DNA of 64,000 bases, from the NCBI GenBank assembly GCA_021604105.1, contig BQIW01000010.1, forward strand, positions 1 through 64,000, read 5' to 3'. The first letter of the stretch is position 1. Each line of letters starts with the position of its first letter. Shown here in pieces: positions 52,297 to 61,276 of the stretch. The notes beneath the pieces are model-generated. The model did no database searches. It saw only the letters and a program-made list of their open reading frames with translations, and was not told the origin of the DNA. The DNA is from Nitrospirales bacterium. GTDB lineage: Bacteria; Nitrospirota; Nitrospiria; Nitrospirales; UBA8639. A program made the position numbers and the translations under genes.

Positions 52297-53466
52297 CTAT
52301 GGCTCCGGAAGTTCCGTGCCCCGGTTTATGATCTCCACATATCCGCTGTAACTGAACAGTCGATTGCGTTTTTGGGCAGTGAGCTCCTGTACGACGCCGA
52401 GTTTCTCTAAGTGTGCCAGGGCCTTGTTCACGGTGGCCGGGGTTATGCCGGTTTTTTCAACCAGCCAGTTGGAAGTAGCGATGGGGTGTTCCATCAAGGC
52501 CCGGTGAATCTGGAGGGCAGAAGCCGTGGCACGGCCCAGGCTGCTGATGTTGTCACGATCCTGGTTGGACACGGTGAGAAGCTGCTGGGCCGTTTCCACC
52601 GCCTGGGTGGCGCTGACCGTGACCGCCTCGGCAAAAAATTCAAGCCAGGCTTCCCAATTGCCAATCATGCGGACTTGGTTGAGCAATTCGTAATACTGTT
52701 GTCGATGTGTTTTGAAATAGAGGCTCAGGTACAGCATCGGTTGCCGTAACATCTTCCGTTCGCAGAGCAGCAGCGTGATCAAGAGACGGCCAAGACGGCC
52801 ATTCCCATCCAGAAACGGGTGGATGGTTTCGAACTGCACATGCGTCAGCGCCGCCTTGAGTAGCACCGGCGTGGGTTCGGGTTTGTCGTGGACGAAAAGT
52901 TCGAGGGCACCCATGCACGACAACACCTCTTCGGCTGGAGGCGGTACAAAAATGGCGTTGCCGGGACGAGTGCCGCCGATCCAATTCTGGCTGCGCCGGA
53001 ACTCTCCGGGGGTTTGGGTACTGCCGCGACCCTTGGTCAGCAACACACCGTGGATTTCCTGGATCAACCGAAGGGAGAGGGGGAATCCCTCCGCCAAACG
53101 GCGCAACCCATGATAAAGGGCCGCCACGTAGTTACTGACGTCCCGTACGTCGTCCATCGGGACACCGGGTTCCTGATCCAGCTCGAATAGCAACAGGTCC
53201 GATAACGACGACTGTGTTCCCTCTATCATCGAAGAGAGCACTGCCTCTTTGCGGACATACATGTAGAGGAATATGGAGGTGTCCGGCAGGAGCGTTGAGA
53301 CGCTGTCCAATCGCCCAATCGCCAACAGCGCCTGGTCGAATTTACTTCGCAAATCCGGTGTCCAATCGATGGGTGGATGTGGTGGGAGTGGGGCCGGGAC
53401 AAAAGCCTGTACGTTTTCGCCGGTCGTCGTCACCGTCAGGTAATGGCCTTGGAGGTCGCGTTTCAT
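52297..53466 (-). CDS. Fic-family AMP/NMP-transferase with inhibitory motif and winged helix
   Basis: A 389-residue Fic protein that transfers a nucleotide monophosphate to a target hydroxyl, usually AMP. The N-terminal region has SSMIEGTQSS near 79, the (S/T)xxxE(G/N) inhibitory helix of class II Fic, so it is autoinhibited. The Fic motif HPFLDGNGRLGR near 215-226 is complete. After a helical region the C-terminus has a winged helix (SNWLVEKTGITPATVNKALA), which could bind DNA. A palindromic operator lies just upstream. The target is unknown. The ATG is the first codon of the frame. Confidence 0.92.
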   Translation of the reverse strand: MKRDLQGHYLTVTTTGENVQAFVPAPLPPHPPIDWTPDLRSKFDQALLAIGRLDSVSTLLPDTSIFLYMYVRKEAVLSSMIEGTQSSLSDLLLFELDQEPGVPMDDVRDVSNYVAALYHGLRRLAEGFPLSLRLIQEIHGVLLTKGRGSTQTPGEFRRSQNWIGGTRPGNAIFVPPPAEEVLSCMGALELFVHDKPEPTPVLLKAALTHVQFETIHPFLDGNGRLGRLLITLLLCERKMLRQPMLYLSLYFKTHRQQYYELLNQVRMIGNWEAWLEFFAEAVTVSATQAVETAQQLLTVSNQDRDNISSLGRATASALQIHRALMEHPIATSNWLVEKTGITPATVNKALAHLEKLGVVQELTAQKRNRLFSYSGYVEIINRGTELPEP

Positions 53467-53492
53467 TCATTTTTCTCGATATTACCAATAAA

Positions 53493-53543
53493 CCTAAAAT
53501 AACCGTAATTATTATTTTAGGATATCTACTTTACCTAAAATAA
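53493..53543. promoter_or_regulatory. Triple CCTAAAATAA operator upstream of fic
   Basis: CCTAAAATAA occurs at 53493-53502, as its exact complement TTATTTTAGG at 53512-53521 (10-bp arms, 9-base spacer), and again at 53534-53543. The two same-strand copies start 41 bases apart, close to four helical turns. This lies 27-77 bases upstream of the fic start and looks like a repressor site, plausibly for the Fic winged helix itself. Confidence 0.72.
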
Positions 53544-53974
53544 AATAGAATGACGAAAAAGGCAAGGGAATTCAGGTATTTAGTTTCCTGGATTCATTAA
53601 AACGAGATGAGAAATTAGGTTATGCACATATTAAAACCAGAAAATCTGCCATAAGCGAATCAAGATGGCATGGTCGCTGTTAGATGATGCCAAGGGCAAC
53701 ACACCATGAAAATCCATTATGTTATAGCGGAATTTCATGGTGTGTTTGGTCGTTTCAGCGAGGGTGTCGCAAGGGATGTTCTCAAGCATGCGCTTTAGGT
53801 GATTCCTGTTCGGTTGAGATGACCCTTGGAAGAGGTGTTCAGATCAGGCCAAATAGCAGGAGAATTTTACCGAGTGGCCATGTCTTAGCAGACAGCCTCG
53901 TGGTGTGCGATGAGAGTGTTTATGTTTGGTCGTTGATGAAACAATGAGTGACGAGAGATTTGGGTTGTTTTCCC
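53544..53974. other. Intergenic region with a long inverted repeat
   Basis: About 430 bases between fic and tmRNA. ACACACCATGAAA (53699-53711) and its exact complement (53733-53745) form a 13-bp stem with a 21-base loop. It has no clean T-run. An 87-codon frame at 53684 overlaps it and is not convincing. It may be a mobile-element end or operator. Confidence 0.45.
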
Positions 53975-54009
53975 AAAAAATGGCCCCTGGATCATTGGAT
54001 CCAGGGGCC
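53975..54009 (-). terminator. Terminator of tmRNA
   Basis: GGCCCCTGGATC (53982-53993) pairs perfectly with GATCCAGGGGCC (53998-54009), loop ATTG. On the minus strand it is followed by a T-run (TTTTTT). It starts 4 bases after the tmRNA CCA end. Confidence 0.92.
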
Positions 54010-54012
54010 GAT

Positions 54013-54363
54013 TGGTGGAGGTGAGGGGAATTGAACCCCTGTCCGAGAACATTCAGCGCAACAGCCCTACGTGTGTAGCCGATGATTTGTTATTCGCAGT
54101 TGCCCACGCCCACCGACCGGCTTAGAGCACCCGCTAGCCCAGAATGTTCTCGTCCGCCGCCGCTGAGCACCGGCATTGGACCAGCCTGCAGTGTGACGCC
54201 CCTTCCTCACCCGCAGGCAAAGAGAGGAGGGACGGCGCGGTCAATTAAGCCGCGAGAGCCAAGTTATCGTTGGCACTTAATGTTTTCCCGAAGGTTTTAC
54301 GAGACTCCGAGAGCTCGACACGCTCTGTTGACCTCTTGATTCCCGTCGAAGCCAGTCACCCCC
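54013..54363 (-). ncRNA. ssrA: Transfer-messenger RNA (tmRNA, ssrA)
   Basis: Rescues stalled ribosomes and tags their products for proteolysis. The minus strand begins GGGGGTGACTGGCTTCGACG and ends with TTCAATTCCCCTCACCTCCA plus CCA, forming the tRNA-like end (GGGGGTG with CACCTCC). The tag reading frame (54274-54245) encodes ANDNLALAA then a stop, preceded by the resume-codon region TTAAGTGCC. The single-piece form has the usual length. A promoter -10 TATAAT (54416-54411) lies about 48 bases upstream. Several frames of 60-90 codons drawn across it are not genes. Confidence 0.96.
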
Positions 54364-54757
54364 TTGTTAAAATTCAAAATTTTCTCCCTACTTATCAGAG
54401 AGTTCCTTATATTATACACTGATCCTCCCTTTAAATTCACAAACACATCTTTAGGGAGAATTGTTCTTTTTACAAGATAGCCACTAAAGAAGAAAGATCA
54501 AGCAAATACGTGACAAGCGGACAAGACCTTCAACTTCGTCATCTTTTTTCTGTTGAAACCCTAGAGCCCTTTGAGGCGCTCTCAAGCTTCCGTTCATTCC
54601 AGGGTAGGTTTTTTTAAGGTGTTCTGGGATCCCTCTTTTGGGATAATCTCCTTCCGTTGTGATTTTTTCGTACCCTCTGATACAGGTGAAGAATGCTTTT
54701 TAGGGTGGGTGATGCAATTCAATTTAATGAGCAGAGAAGAGGAAGGAGTAGAAGCCT
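54364..54757. other. Intergenic region between tmRNA and the SMR exporter
   Basis: About 390 bases carrying the tmRNA promoter region and the leader of the SMR gene. I looked for a guanidine (ykkC-type or mini-ykkC) riboswitch and saw neither the conserved pair of ACGR-loop hairpins nor the ykkC core. AAGGAG lies 10 bases before the exporter ATG. Confidence 0.4.
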
Positions 54758-55078
54758 ATGGCGTGGACGTTGTTGGTGGTGGCAGGAATTTTTGAGATTA
54801 TCTGGGCCACGGGATTGAAATATACGGATGGGTTTACCAGGTTATGGCCGAGTGTTGGCACTGTGGTGGCCATGGCCGTCAGTATGATTTGCCTGTCGTT
54901 AGCTTTCCGGGTCATTCCGATGGGAACCGCTTACACGGTATGGACGGGTATTGGTGCCGTGGGCACGGTTCTCTTGGGTATTTTGTTATTTGATGAGCCG
55001 AAAAATGCTGCCAGATTAGTCTGTATAACCCTCATTATTGTGGGCATTGCGGGACTAAAATTGTCCGATCCTTCCTGA
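54758..55078 (+). CDS. SMR-family exporter, SugE/Gdx-like (guanidinium exporter)
   Basis: A 106-residue four-helix inner-membrane antiporter. The first helix has FEIIWATGLKYTDGF with the conserved Glu that exchanges protons for cation; TAYTVWTGIGAVGTVLLGIL in helix 3 is the SMR signature. WATGLKYT and the third-helix sequence resemble SugE/Gdx rather than EmrE-type multidrug pumps, so guanidinium is the likely substrate. It works as an antiparallel dimer. It stands alone, without a second SMR subunit. Confidence 0.92.
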   Translation: MAWTLLVVAGIFEIIWATGLKYTDGFTRLWPSVGTVVAMAVSMICLSLAFRVIPMGTAYTVWTGIGAVGTVLLGILLFDEPKNAARLVCITLIIVGIAGLKLSDPS

Positions 55079-55318
55079 TGGAAACCGGTTTGTCCTATTT
55101 GATTTCACTGTTTTGAAATTTGAAATTCTTTGAGAAGATTCATTTACGAAAGAAGGAATGTCCGGAATTTATTGATTCTATGTATTTTTTTATCGTGATG
55201 AATTCAATGGCTTAGTTTTCGGTCGAGTGTTGAAGGATCGCGTCAATCAGTTCTTGATGCCCATGTGCGCGAAAGTAAGATACCGATTCACGAGGTCTGA
55301 TAGGAAACGGAGGATAAT

Positions 55319-58300
55319 GTGAAACATCGTTGGTTGTCCCGTTCTGTTACGTGTTTCTGTCTTCTGCTGCAGACATGTATCAGTAGCTCCTCTTCGCTGG
55401 CGGAATCCATTACCGATACATTGCAGAGGAAAGCAATCATGATCATGTCCCCGACGAATGCCTCGGCGCATACCACCACACCCATCACCATCAAGGTGCA
55501 CGCTGCACACCATGCGGCAAAGGCCATGCAGGTATGGCTGGATGGCGTCGATATCACCTCGCGGTTTATGCCGACCGACCGCAAAGGTGTCCACCGGGCC
55601 GAGGTCGACCGGCCTGTAGTCAATTGGGGCAAAAATCAGATTGTCGTGACATCAGGAGCGCACCGGAAAAGGAGTCATTTTTTTCTTGATGAGTATCAGA
55701 GTGGAAGTCCCGCTGCGGCCAATCTGCCGCGGCTGATCCCCATTGAGACCCGTGTGGTCACCGGCTCAGGCGACCAGGCGACGGATTACCATATCGCGCT
55801 CTACAAGGATCCAGACGATCCCACGGCAGCCACGCTGATACCGGCGCCTACCCCCAAGGACGGGTCGAATGTCGGCTTCCAGGTGGTCTATTTGAAGCGC
55901 TCGGATTTGTCGGTGGTGTCCAATGTTTCGGTAGGCAAGCCCTCCAGCAAGACGCCGTTTAGCGACTCACCACTGTATCATGCATTAGTTGACACGCCTG
56001 CAGACTGCGGCTCCGTCGGATGCATTCGACTCATCCAAAGTCTTGAAACTATTGGCTTTACCCCATGCTATCATTCTAATGATAAGAATACTGATTGCTC
56101 AGACTTTACAACGCTGTTGAAGAATGACTTAGGCCTTTCCTCGAGACTGGCCTACGTCAACGGTGATGAGGCGCACATCGCGTTCTCTTCCATTTCAAAC
56201 ACCACACCTTCCACAAACACAAACAATTTCCCGGCCGGGACGTTTTTTGAGAGCCTGACGTGCAGCGGCAGCAATTGGGACAGCGGCCCGGCATGTGATA
56301 GCCTCGGCAATCCCAATACGTCGCACACCGCACCCACGGGGGCGACACCGTCACAGCTCGGCAAGATCGCCGGCGTGCTCATTCTCGATAATCACCATAA
56401 TTTCACCTTTGCCCAGAACGCCCCCCTCGTCAGTTTTTCAACCTCTACGATCGGCATGGGTACTGATGTGACCAATACCATTACCGTGGACGGGAAGCCC
56501 TATGTGTCGGGCCCGCTATACCCCAGCCAAGGCGGTTTCCACCTCCTGATTGTGAACAGCAAGAATTTGGCCGTTGTCCAGCACCAGACCTTTCCCAGCA
56601 AGGGTGACGCGAGTGAAATCGAGGCGCTGTCTAAGGCGATCGACCTACACAAATCCTATGGGTATCTCTTTTTCATCGCCGGGTTTGGATATACCAATTA
56701 TAACTGCCAACCCGGTACGAGCGGGCCCTGTGGGGCGCGTGGTAATTGGTACCAAGCTTCACAAGTGATGGCGGATTTGGGGGGAACGCAACAGGTGTTC
56801 TACCTCGCCAACAATCCCAATAGCGACCCATACCAGTATGACGACTACACCCTGGTCGGGTCGTTTATGGATGGTATGAAAGGAGGCACAGACACGGGAC
56901 TCCACCAGATCGGCGCCGAGATGAGCTCGGTCATCTCGCGTGAAACGGAGGCGTTTCCGCCGCCCACCGGTCAGGGCCAGGGCGCAGACATGGAAGGGTT
57001 CCTGCACATGAACCACCAAGGGTTCTACAGTCCGGCATCGTTCGGACACCGCCTCAACCTGAGCAAGACCACGATCGCGGATATCTTGTCGGCGTCCTTG
57101 CTGAATCCCACGCCCTGGCCGTTTCCCGGACCCGATGCCAAGGGATCGAAAGCCGCTTACGATTGGATCAGCCGGCAGCTGTGTTGCCTCGATATTCGCT
57201 CGGCCTATGTCAATCTGAATATTTCACCGGCCATTTGGCTGGCGGACCTGCGACATCTGGCGTACGACCCCTCGAGCATCCCCAATTCCAGCCAGGCCGA
57301 TTTTAATGCCATGGTGCAGCAGCTCACCACCGAGTTCCAATACGTCACGCTGGCGCGTCTCTTCCAACGCAATGTCGTCGGCCTGTACCAGGATCAGCAG
57401 GCCAACGTTTCCCTGCTATTGCAAGATGATGGCGACAAGATTTTGAAGAACCTGCAAGTCGGTCTCACCACCCCGGCGCATGCCGCCTCATGGACAGGCA
57501 TATTGAATGACGTCTTCAGTATTGGGTCCAGCTTGCTCAATGCCATTCCCGGTGGAGGAATTGTGACGGCGGGCACCGAGGTCGCGCTGACCGTCGGCAC
57601 CGCGATTGCCTCTCAGGCCGCGTCTCATACCAATTCGCCCGCCGGCACGCCCCTGCAGGCACAGGAGAACCAGGAAATCGCGGCGGGCAATTTGGCGAAC
57701 CAATTGGCGAATCAGTTCTCGGCCACCCTGATCTCTCTCGGAAGTGAATTCGATCGCGTGGTGACCGACTGGGGACGGCTCAAGACCCTGGCCGGGCCAC
57801 TCCTTGCCGATCAAGTTCCCTGGGACAACAATGCCACGGGCCTGCTGTTGCAGAGCTACGATCGGGCGGTCCAGCGCGAACTGTACGTGCAACTCCTCCC
57901 AACCAACTTCGTGGTTCAGCATCTTCCATACACAGGCCATGACCTGCACGTACAAAAGACGTCGGATGGTAGCGACTATATCTGCGACTGGGAACATTTC
58001 GCTAACAATAAAGCGGTGCTCTACTACCCGAACGGCCGCATAAACGATGACCACCATGATGCAGACGCCGGCAAATATCCCAAGCACTTCCAATGGGGCA
58101 TCTGGGCGTTGACGCTTGCCAAGCAACAAAATGAAGGTTGTCCCGGCAACAAGGGAAACTACCCGAACACGTATGACTATCCGGACACGTTTGGCCTGTT
58201 CCAGCCGCTGGATCCCGGCAATCCGGATGCCCTAGGCGCCTATCGTTTCTGGTTCTACACGCGCGGCAGCTTTCAAACTATTGAAAATAACCACAACCAG

Positions 58301-58324
58301 CCGTGCTACGACGCAAGTTGCTGA
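55319..58324 (+). CDS. Large secreted protein of unknown function, possible ILEI/FAM3-like domain
   Basis: A 1001-residue exported protein. It begins with GTG at 55319, with CGGAGG a few bases upstream. Residues 1 to about 28 form a Ser-rich signal peptide (LLLQTCISSSSSLAES). Residues about 40-125 look like a beta-sandwich module (ITIKVHAAHHAAKAMQVWLD). Residues about 400-460 (GGFHLLIVNSKNLAVVQHQT and YGYLFFIAGFGYTNYN) weakly resemble the ILEI/FAM3-type GG domain. Residues about 715-780 hold a long Gly/Ala-rich helical hairpin. There are about a dozen cysteines. GC content is much higher than in neighbours, a sign of horizontal transfer. There is no enzymatic motif. I cannot name a family with confidence. 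Confidence 0.72.
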   Translation: MKHRWLSRSVTCFCLLLQTCISSSSSLAESITDTLQRKAIMIMSPTNASAHTTTPITIKVHAAHHAAKAMQVWLDGVDITSRFMPTDRKGVHRAEVDRPVVNWGKNQIVVTSGAHRKRSHFFLDEYQSGSPAAANLPRLIPIETRVVTGSGDQATDYHIALYKDPDDPTAATLIPAPTPKDGSNVGFQVVYLKRSDLSVVSNVSVGKPSSKTPFSDSPLYHALVDTPADCGSVGCIRLIQSLETIGFTPCYHSNDKNTDCSDFTTLLKNDLGLSSRLAYVNGDEAHIAFSSISNTTPSTNTNNFPAGTFFESLTCSGSNWDSGPACDSLGNPNTSHTAPTGATPSQLGKIAGVLILDNHHNFTFAQNAPLVSFSTSTIGMGTDVTNTITVDGKPYVSGPLYPSQGGFHLLIVNSKNLAVVQHQTFPSKGDASEIEALSKAIDLHKSYGYLFFIAGFGYTNYNCQPGTSGPCGARGNWYQASQVMADLGGTQQVFYLANNPNSDPYQYDDYTLVGSFMDGMKGGTDTGLHQIGAEMSSVISRETEAFPPPTGQGQGADMEGFLHMNHQGFYSPASFGHRLNLSKTTIADILSASLLNPTPWPFPGPDAKGSKAAYDWISRQLCCLDIRSAYVNLNISPAIWLADLRHLAYDPSSIPNSSQADFNAMVQQLTTEFQYVTLARLFQRNVVGLYQDQQANVSLLLQDDGDKILKNLQVGLTTPAHAASWTGILNDVFSIGSSLLNAIPGGGIVTAGTEVALTVGTAIASQAASHTNSPAGTPLQAQENQEIAAGNLANQLANQFSATLISLGSEFDRVVTDWGRLKTLAGPLLADQVPWDNNATGLLLQSYDRAVQRELYVQLLPTNFVVQHLPYTGHDLHVQKTSDGSDYICDWEHFANNKAVLYYPNGRINDDHHDADAGKYPKHFQWGIWALTLAKQQNEGCPGNKGNYPNTYDYPDTFGLFQPLDPGNPDALGAYRFWFYTRGSFQTIENNHNQPCYDASC

Positions 58325-58604
58325 TCCCCCATTGTGTCACCGGGACGCGAAGCCTTCGCAGACCGGCTCGCGCTCGCCTCCGCTCACTGGGCAGGAATAA
58401 CGAGTGCAATTCATCCACGTTCTCTCTCGTGTGACACAAGTTTTCAGTCTGATGGTGCCTACGAAAGAAGTAAACGGATGGATTCTTGTCTGCCAAAAGG
58501 ATAGGTCTGGATGAATGGGCGGTCTTCGCCCCTGAGCGACCGTGTGTTCCACGAGGGGGAATGGTGGGTTCAGTCAGTCATCCTTGTGGGAACTGACGAT
58601 TGTC
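58325..58604. other. Intergenic region between converging genes
   Basis: About 280 bases between the secreted protein and cysN. A weak GGGCG/CGCCC stem near 58516-58530 lacks a T-run. No gene or clear terminator is seen. Confidence 0.35.
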
Positions 58605-60479
58605 TTAAATGGAGTACTGGAAGTCGGCACGGCCCCTGGGCGGTTCAGCCAGAATCTTTCTGGATTTGAGCAAATCAATGATTTGGTGGGTGCAGTCATC
58701 GAAATTTTCCGGCCCAGCGAAAATCAGATCGGTATCGGGCTGAGGCCCTTGTAAATCCTTGGCCATGTGGATGGTGATGACTGGGATCGGGTTCACCAAC
58801 GTTTGCACGGTTTGCACGATGTGTTTCATCGGTTTTTTGAGGGCATTGGTTGTGGAAATCACCAGGGATCCTGTATCGGTCAGCAACCGTACGACTTCGC
58901 CAAATCGTCGGATGATTTCATCAGGTTTCGTGTCAACGAGATCAGCATCAAGACCCCGTTGCAGATTCTCCGGCGCGAGAAGGTAGGCATGTCGGCCTTC
59001 CGCGACTAAGACGGTTTCCAGTTTTCGAGCCAGAAATCCTTTCGCGGTGGTATCTGGGCCGGTGAGTAAGACCACAGCCGCTCGATGTCCATAGTGTTGA
59101 GCGCGGTCTTCTGCTCCCACATCTCCCTTGACCCATGCGGAATCCCGTTCGCGTGCCTCCGTTCGAAAATCTTCCTGATCATCCTGGACCAGTTCCGTGA
59201 TGATTCCCCCTCCTGCCACATCGTATTCGTCCACCAACACGAAGCGGCCGGTGGTCTCGAACTGCGCATAGAGATCAAAAGCGATGGGAGATTTGGTCCG
59301 AAGCGTGATATCGGCCACTTCATTCCGTTTCACGGTGGTTTGCGTCTGTCGGTCGTCTAAATTGGAGGCGTCCACTATGCGATGAATGATGGCCACTTCG
59401 CAGGGGACTTCCCTGGTGGCCAGTCGTAAGACATAGGGCCGGCGGGTTTCTAAGGGACGCCCTCCTAACCAGAACAAGTTGGCACGAATGCGGGTAGAGA
59501 CCAACGGCCTGGCATCATCGTGTGTCGCAAATTCCCCTCGTTCTACAAAAATTTGTTCGTCCAGGGTGATGCCGACGGATTGACCGGCTTCGGCTTGAGT
59601 GGGCGGTGGATCGAGATTGAAGGCTTCAATCGTTTGGATATTGGCTGACTTGTTGGAAGGGGAAAAAACCAGCCGGTCACCAATCTTAAGTTTCCCTGCC
59701 GTGATCCGGCCAACTAAAATCCGGCGGGCGTCGAATTTATACACGTCCTGAATGGGAAGACGAAGCGTTTGTTCGGCACGTTTGGATTCCAGATGGAAAT
59801 GCGCCAGGGAATCCAATACGGATGGTCCGGTGTACCACGGAGTTTCCGGACTTGATTTGATGATATTGATGCCCTGTTTGGCGCTCGCGGGGATGACATA
59901 TTGGGGAATGACGTTCAATTGGGTGAGAAATTCCCGGTATTCTTTTTCGATGGCGTGGAAGGTGTCTTCCCGATAATTGACCAGATCCATTTTATTGACC
60001 ACCACGGTCACCTGTTTGACTCCTAACATGGAGAGCAACAGCCCATGGCGTTTTGATTGGTCGCGCACGCCTTCCAGGGCATCAATGACCAGAAGTGCCG
60101 CTTCCGCACGAGCGGCACCTGATACCATGTTTTTCAAGAATTCCTTATGACCAGGTGCGTCAATGATAATGTATTGTCGCCCTCCCCAGGAGAAGAAGGT
60201 TCGGGCTGTATCGATGGTGATTCCCTGTTGTTGTTCTTCCAAAAACGCATCAAAAAGAAAAGCGTATTCGAATTCTTTGCCTTGTTTTTTGCAAATGGCC
60301 TGGATTTTTTCAATTTTGCCGGTTGGTAACGTCCCGGTGTCAGCATACAGACGGCCCAATAACGTGGATTTGCCGTGGTCGACGTGACCCACGATGACGA
60401 TATTCATTCTCTCCCGGATGGAATTGTCCTGGGGAGTGTCGGGAGATTGGCCTATGGCTGGTGTGACCGTCATCTTCAC
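58605..60479 (-). CDS. cysN: Sulfate adenylyltransferase large subunit CysN with degenerate APS-kinase-like domain
   Basis: GTPase subunit of ATP sulfurylase, driving formation of APS from sulfate and ATP. Residues about 25-440 are a complete EF-Tu-like GTPase: P-loop [26 protein letters not shown], then beta-barrels. Residues about 450-624 align to the CysC APS kinase of CysNC fusions, but the Walker A (expected GLSGAGKST) reads [12 protein letters not shown] and the DGDNxR motif reads APENLQRG, so catalysis is not expected. Its ATG overlaps cysD. See the APS-type CysH in the same operon. Confidence 0.9.
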   Translation of the reverse strand: MKMTVTPAIGQSPDTPQDNSIRERMNIVIVGHVDHGKSTLLGRLYADTGTLPTGKIEKIQAICKKQGKEFEYAFLFDAFLEEQQQGITIDTARTFFSWGGRQYIIIDAPGHKEFLKNMVSGAARAEAALLVIDALEGVRDQSKRHGLLLSMLGVKQVTVVVNKMDLVNYREDTFHAIEKEYREFLTQLNVIPQYVIPASAKQGINIIKSSPETPWYTGPSVLDSLAHFHLESKRAEQTLRLPIQDVYKFDARRILVGRITAGKLKIGDRLVFSPSNKSANIQTIEAFNLDPPPTQAEAGQSVGITLDEQIFVERGEFATHDDARPLVSTRIRANLFWLGGRPLETRRPYVLRLATREVPCEVAIIHRIVDASNLDDRQTQTTVKRNEVADITLRTKSPIAFDLYAQFETTGRFVLVDEYDVAGGGIITELVQDDQEDFRTEARERDSAWVKGDVGAEDRAQHYGHRAAVVLLTGPDTTAKGFLARKLETVLVAEGRHAYLLAPENLQRGLDADLVDTKPDEIIRRFGEVVRLLTDTGSLVISTTNALKKPMKHIVQTVQTLVNPIPVITIHMAKDLQGPQPDTDLIFAGPENFDDCTHQIIDLLKSRKILAEPPRGRADFQYSI

Positions 60480-61276
60480 ATGTATCCATCTTTGCGTAAT
60501 TGTTCCATCCCTCGTCCTTCGTCTTGTGCGCGTCCTGCCCGTTCCGCCACCTTGGTGTTGCGTAATTCAATGATGACTTCATCCACATTTTTCGAGGTGG
60601 AATCAATTGGTGTCGTGCATGGGGCGCATCCCAGACTGCGATAGCGTTTACCGGTGCCTTGATCCAGGTACAGATTATCCAGAAAGGGAATATTTTCTAA
60701 TTTGATGTACTCCCAAATATTGATCTCTGTCCAATCCAAAAGGGGATGAATCCGGATATGGGTGCCCGGAGGAAACGAAAGTTTATATTGATCCCAAAGT
60801 TCGGGGGGTTGGTCGCGAAAATCCCATTCATTGTTTTTGTCGCGCGGGGAGAAGTACCGCTCCTTCGCCCTGGTACTATCTTCGTCAGATCGCACACCCA
60901 AAATGACCCCTGTGTAACCCTTCTCTTCCAGCAATTGTTTTAATCCTAGGGTTTTTAAGGCGGTGCAACATTCCACTCGTCCCTTTGTGTGGTTCATCCC
61001 TTCGGCCAAGGCTTTTTTATTTTGTCCCACGATCAGATTTAATCGCCATTCGCGTGCGAGGCGATCCCGATATTCAATCATTTCAGGAATTTTATAGCTT
61101 GTGTCGACATGGAGGAGCGGGAAGGGCACATGGCCAAAAAAGGCTTTTCTGGCCAGCCACAATAGCACCGTTGAATCTTTGCCCATGGACCACAGCATGG
61201 CCAGGTTATCAAAGTTTTTGTACGCCTCACGCAGGATATAGACGCTTTGATCTTCTAACTGGCGGATATGGTTCAT
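60476..61276 (-). CDS. cysD: Sulfate adenylyltransferase small subunit CysD
   Basis: A 266-residue PP-loop (adenine nucleotide alpha hydrolase) enzyme that forms APS together with CysN. The PP-loop is [40 protein letters not shown] follows, then [20 protein letters not shown] and [20 protein letters not shown]. Start and stop overlap the neighbours by four bases (ATGA), so trpD2-like, cysD and cysN are coupled. Confidence 0.95.
   Translation of the reverse strand: MNHIRQLEDQSVYILREAYKNFDNLAMLWSMGKDSTVLLWLARKAFFGHVPFPLLHVDTSYKIPEMIEYRDRLAREWRLNLIVGQNKKALAEGMNHTKGRVECCTALKTLGLKQLLEEKGYTGVILGVRSDEDSTRAKERYFSPRDKNNEWDFRDQPPELWDQYKLSFPPGTHIRIHPLLDWTEINIWEYIKLENIPFLDNLYLDQGTGKRYRSLGCAPCTTPIDSTSKNVDEVIIELRNTKVAERAGRAQDEGRGMEQLRKDGYM

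Noticed and set aside
53684-53947. 87-codon frame between fic and tmRNA
   Set aside because: It overlaps a long inverted repeat, has no ribosome site and no conserved motif.
54082-54339. Plus-strand ORF within 54 kb
   Set aside because: It lies wholly inside the tmRNA gene.
54580-54757. Guanidine riboswitch upstream of the SugE/Gdx-like gene
   Set aside because: The typical paired hairpins or ykkC core were not seen in the leader.
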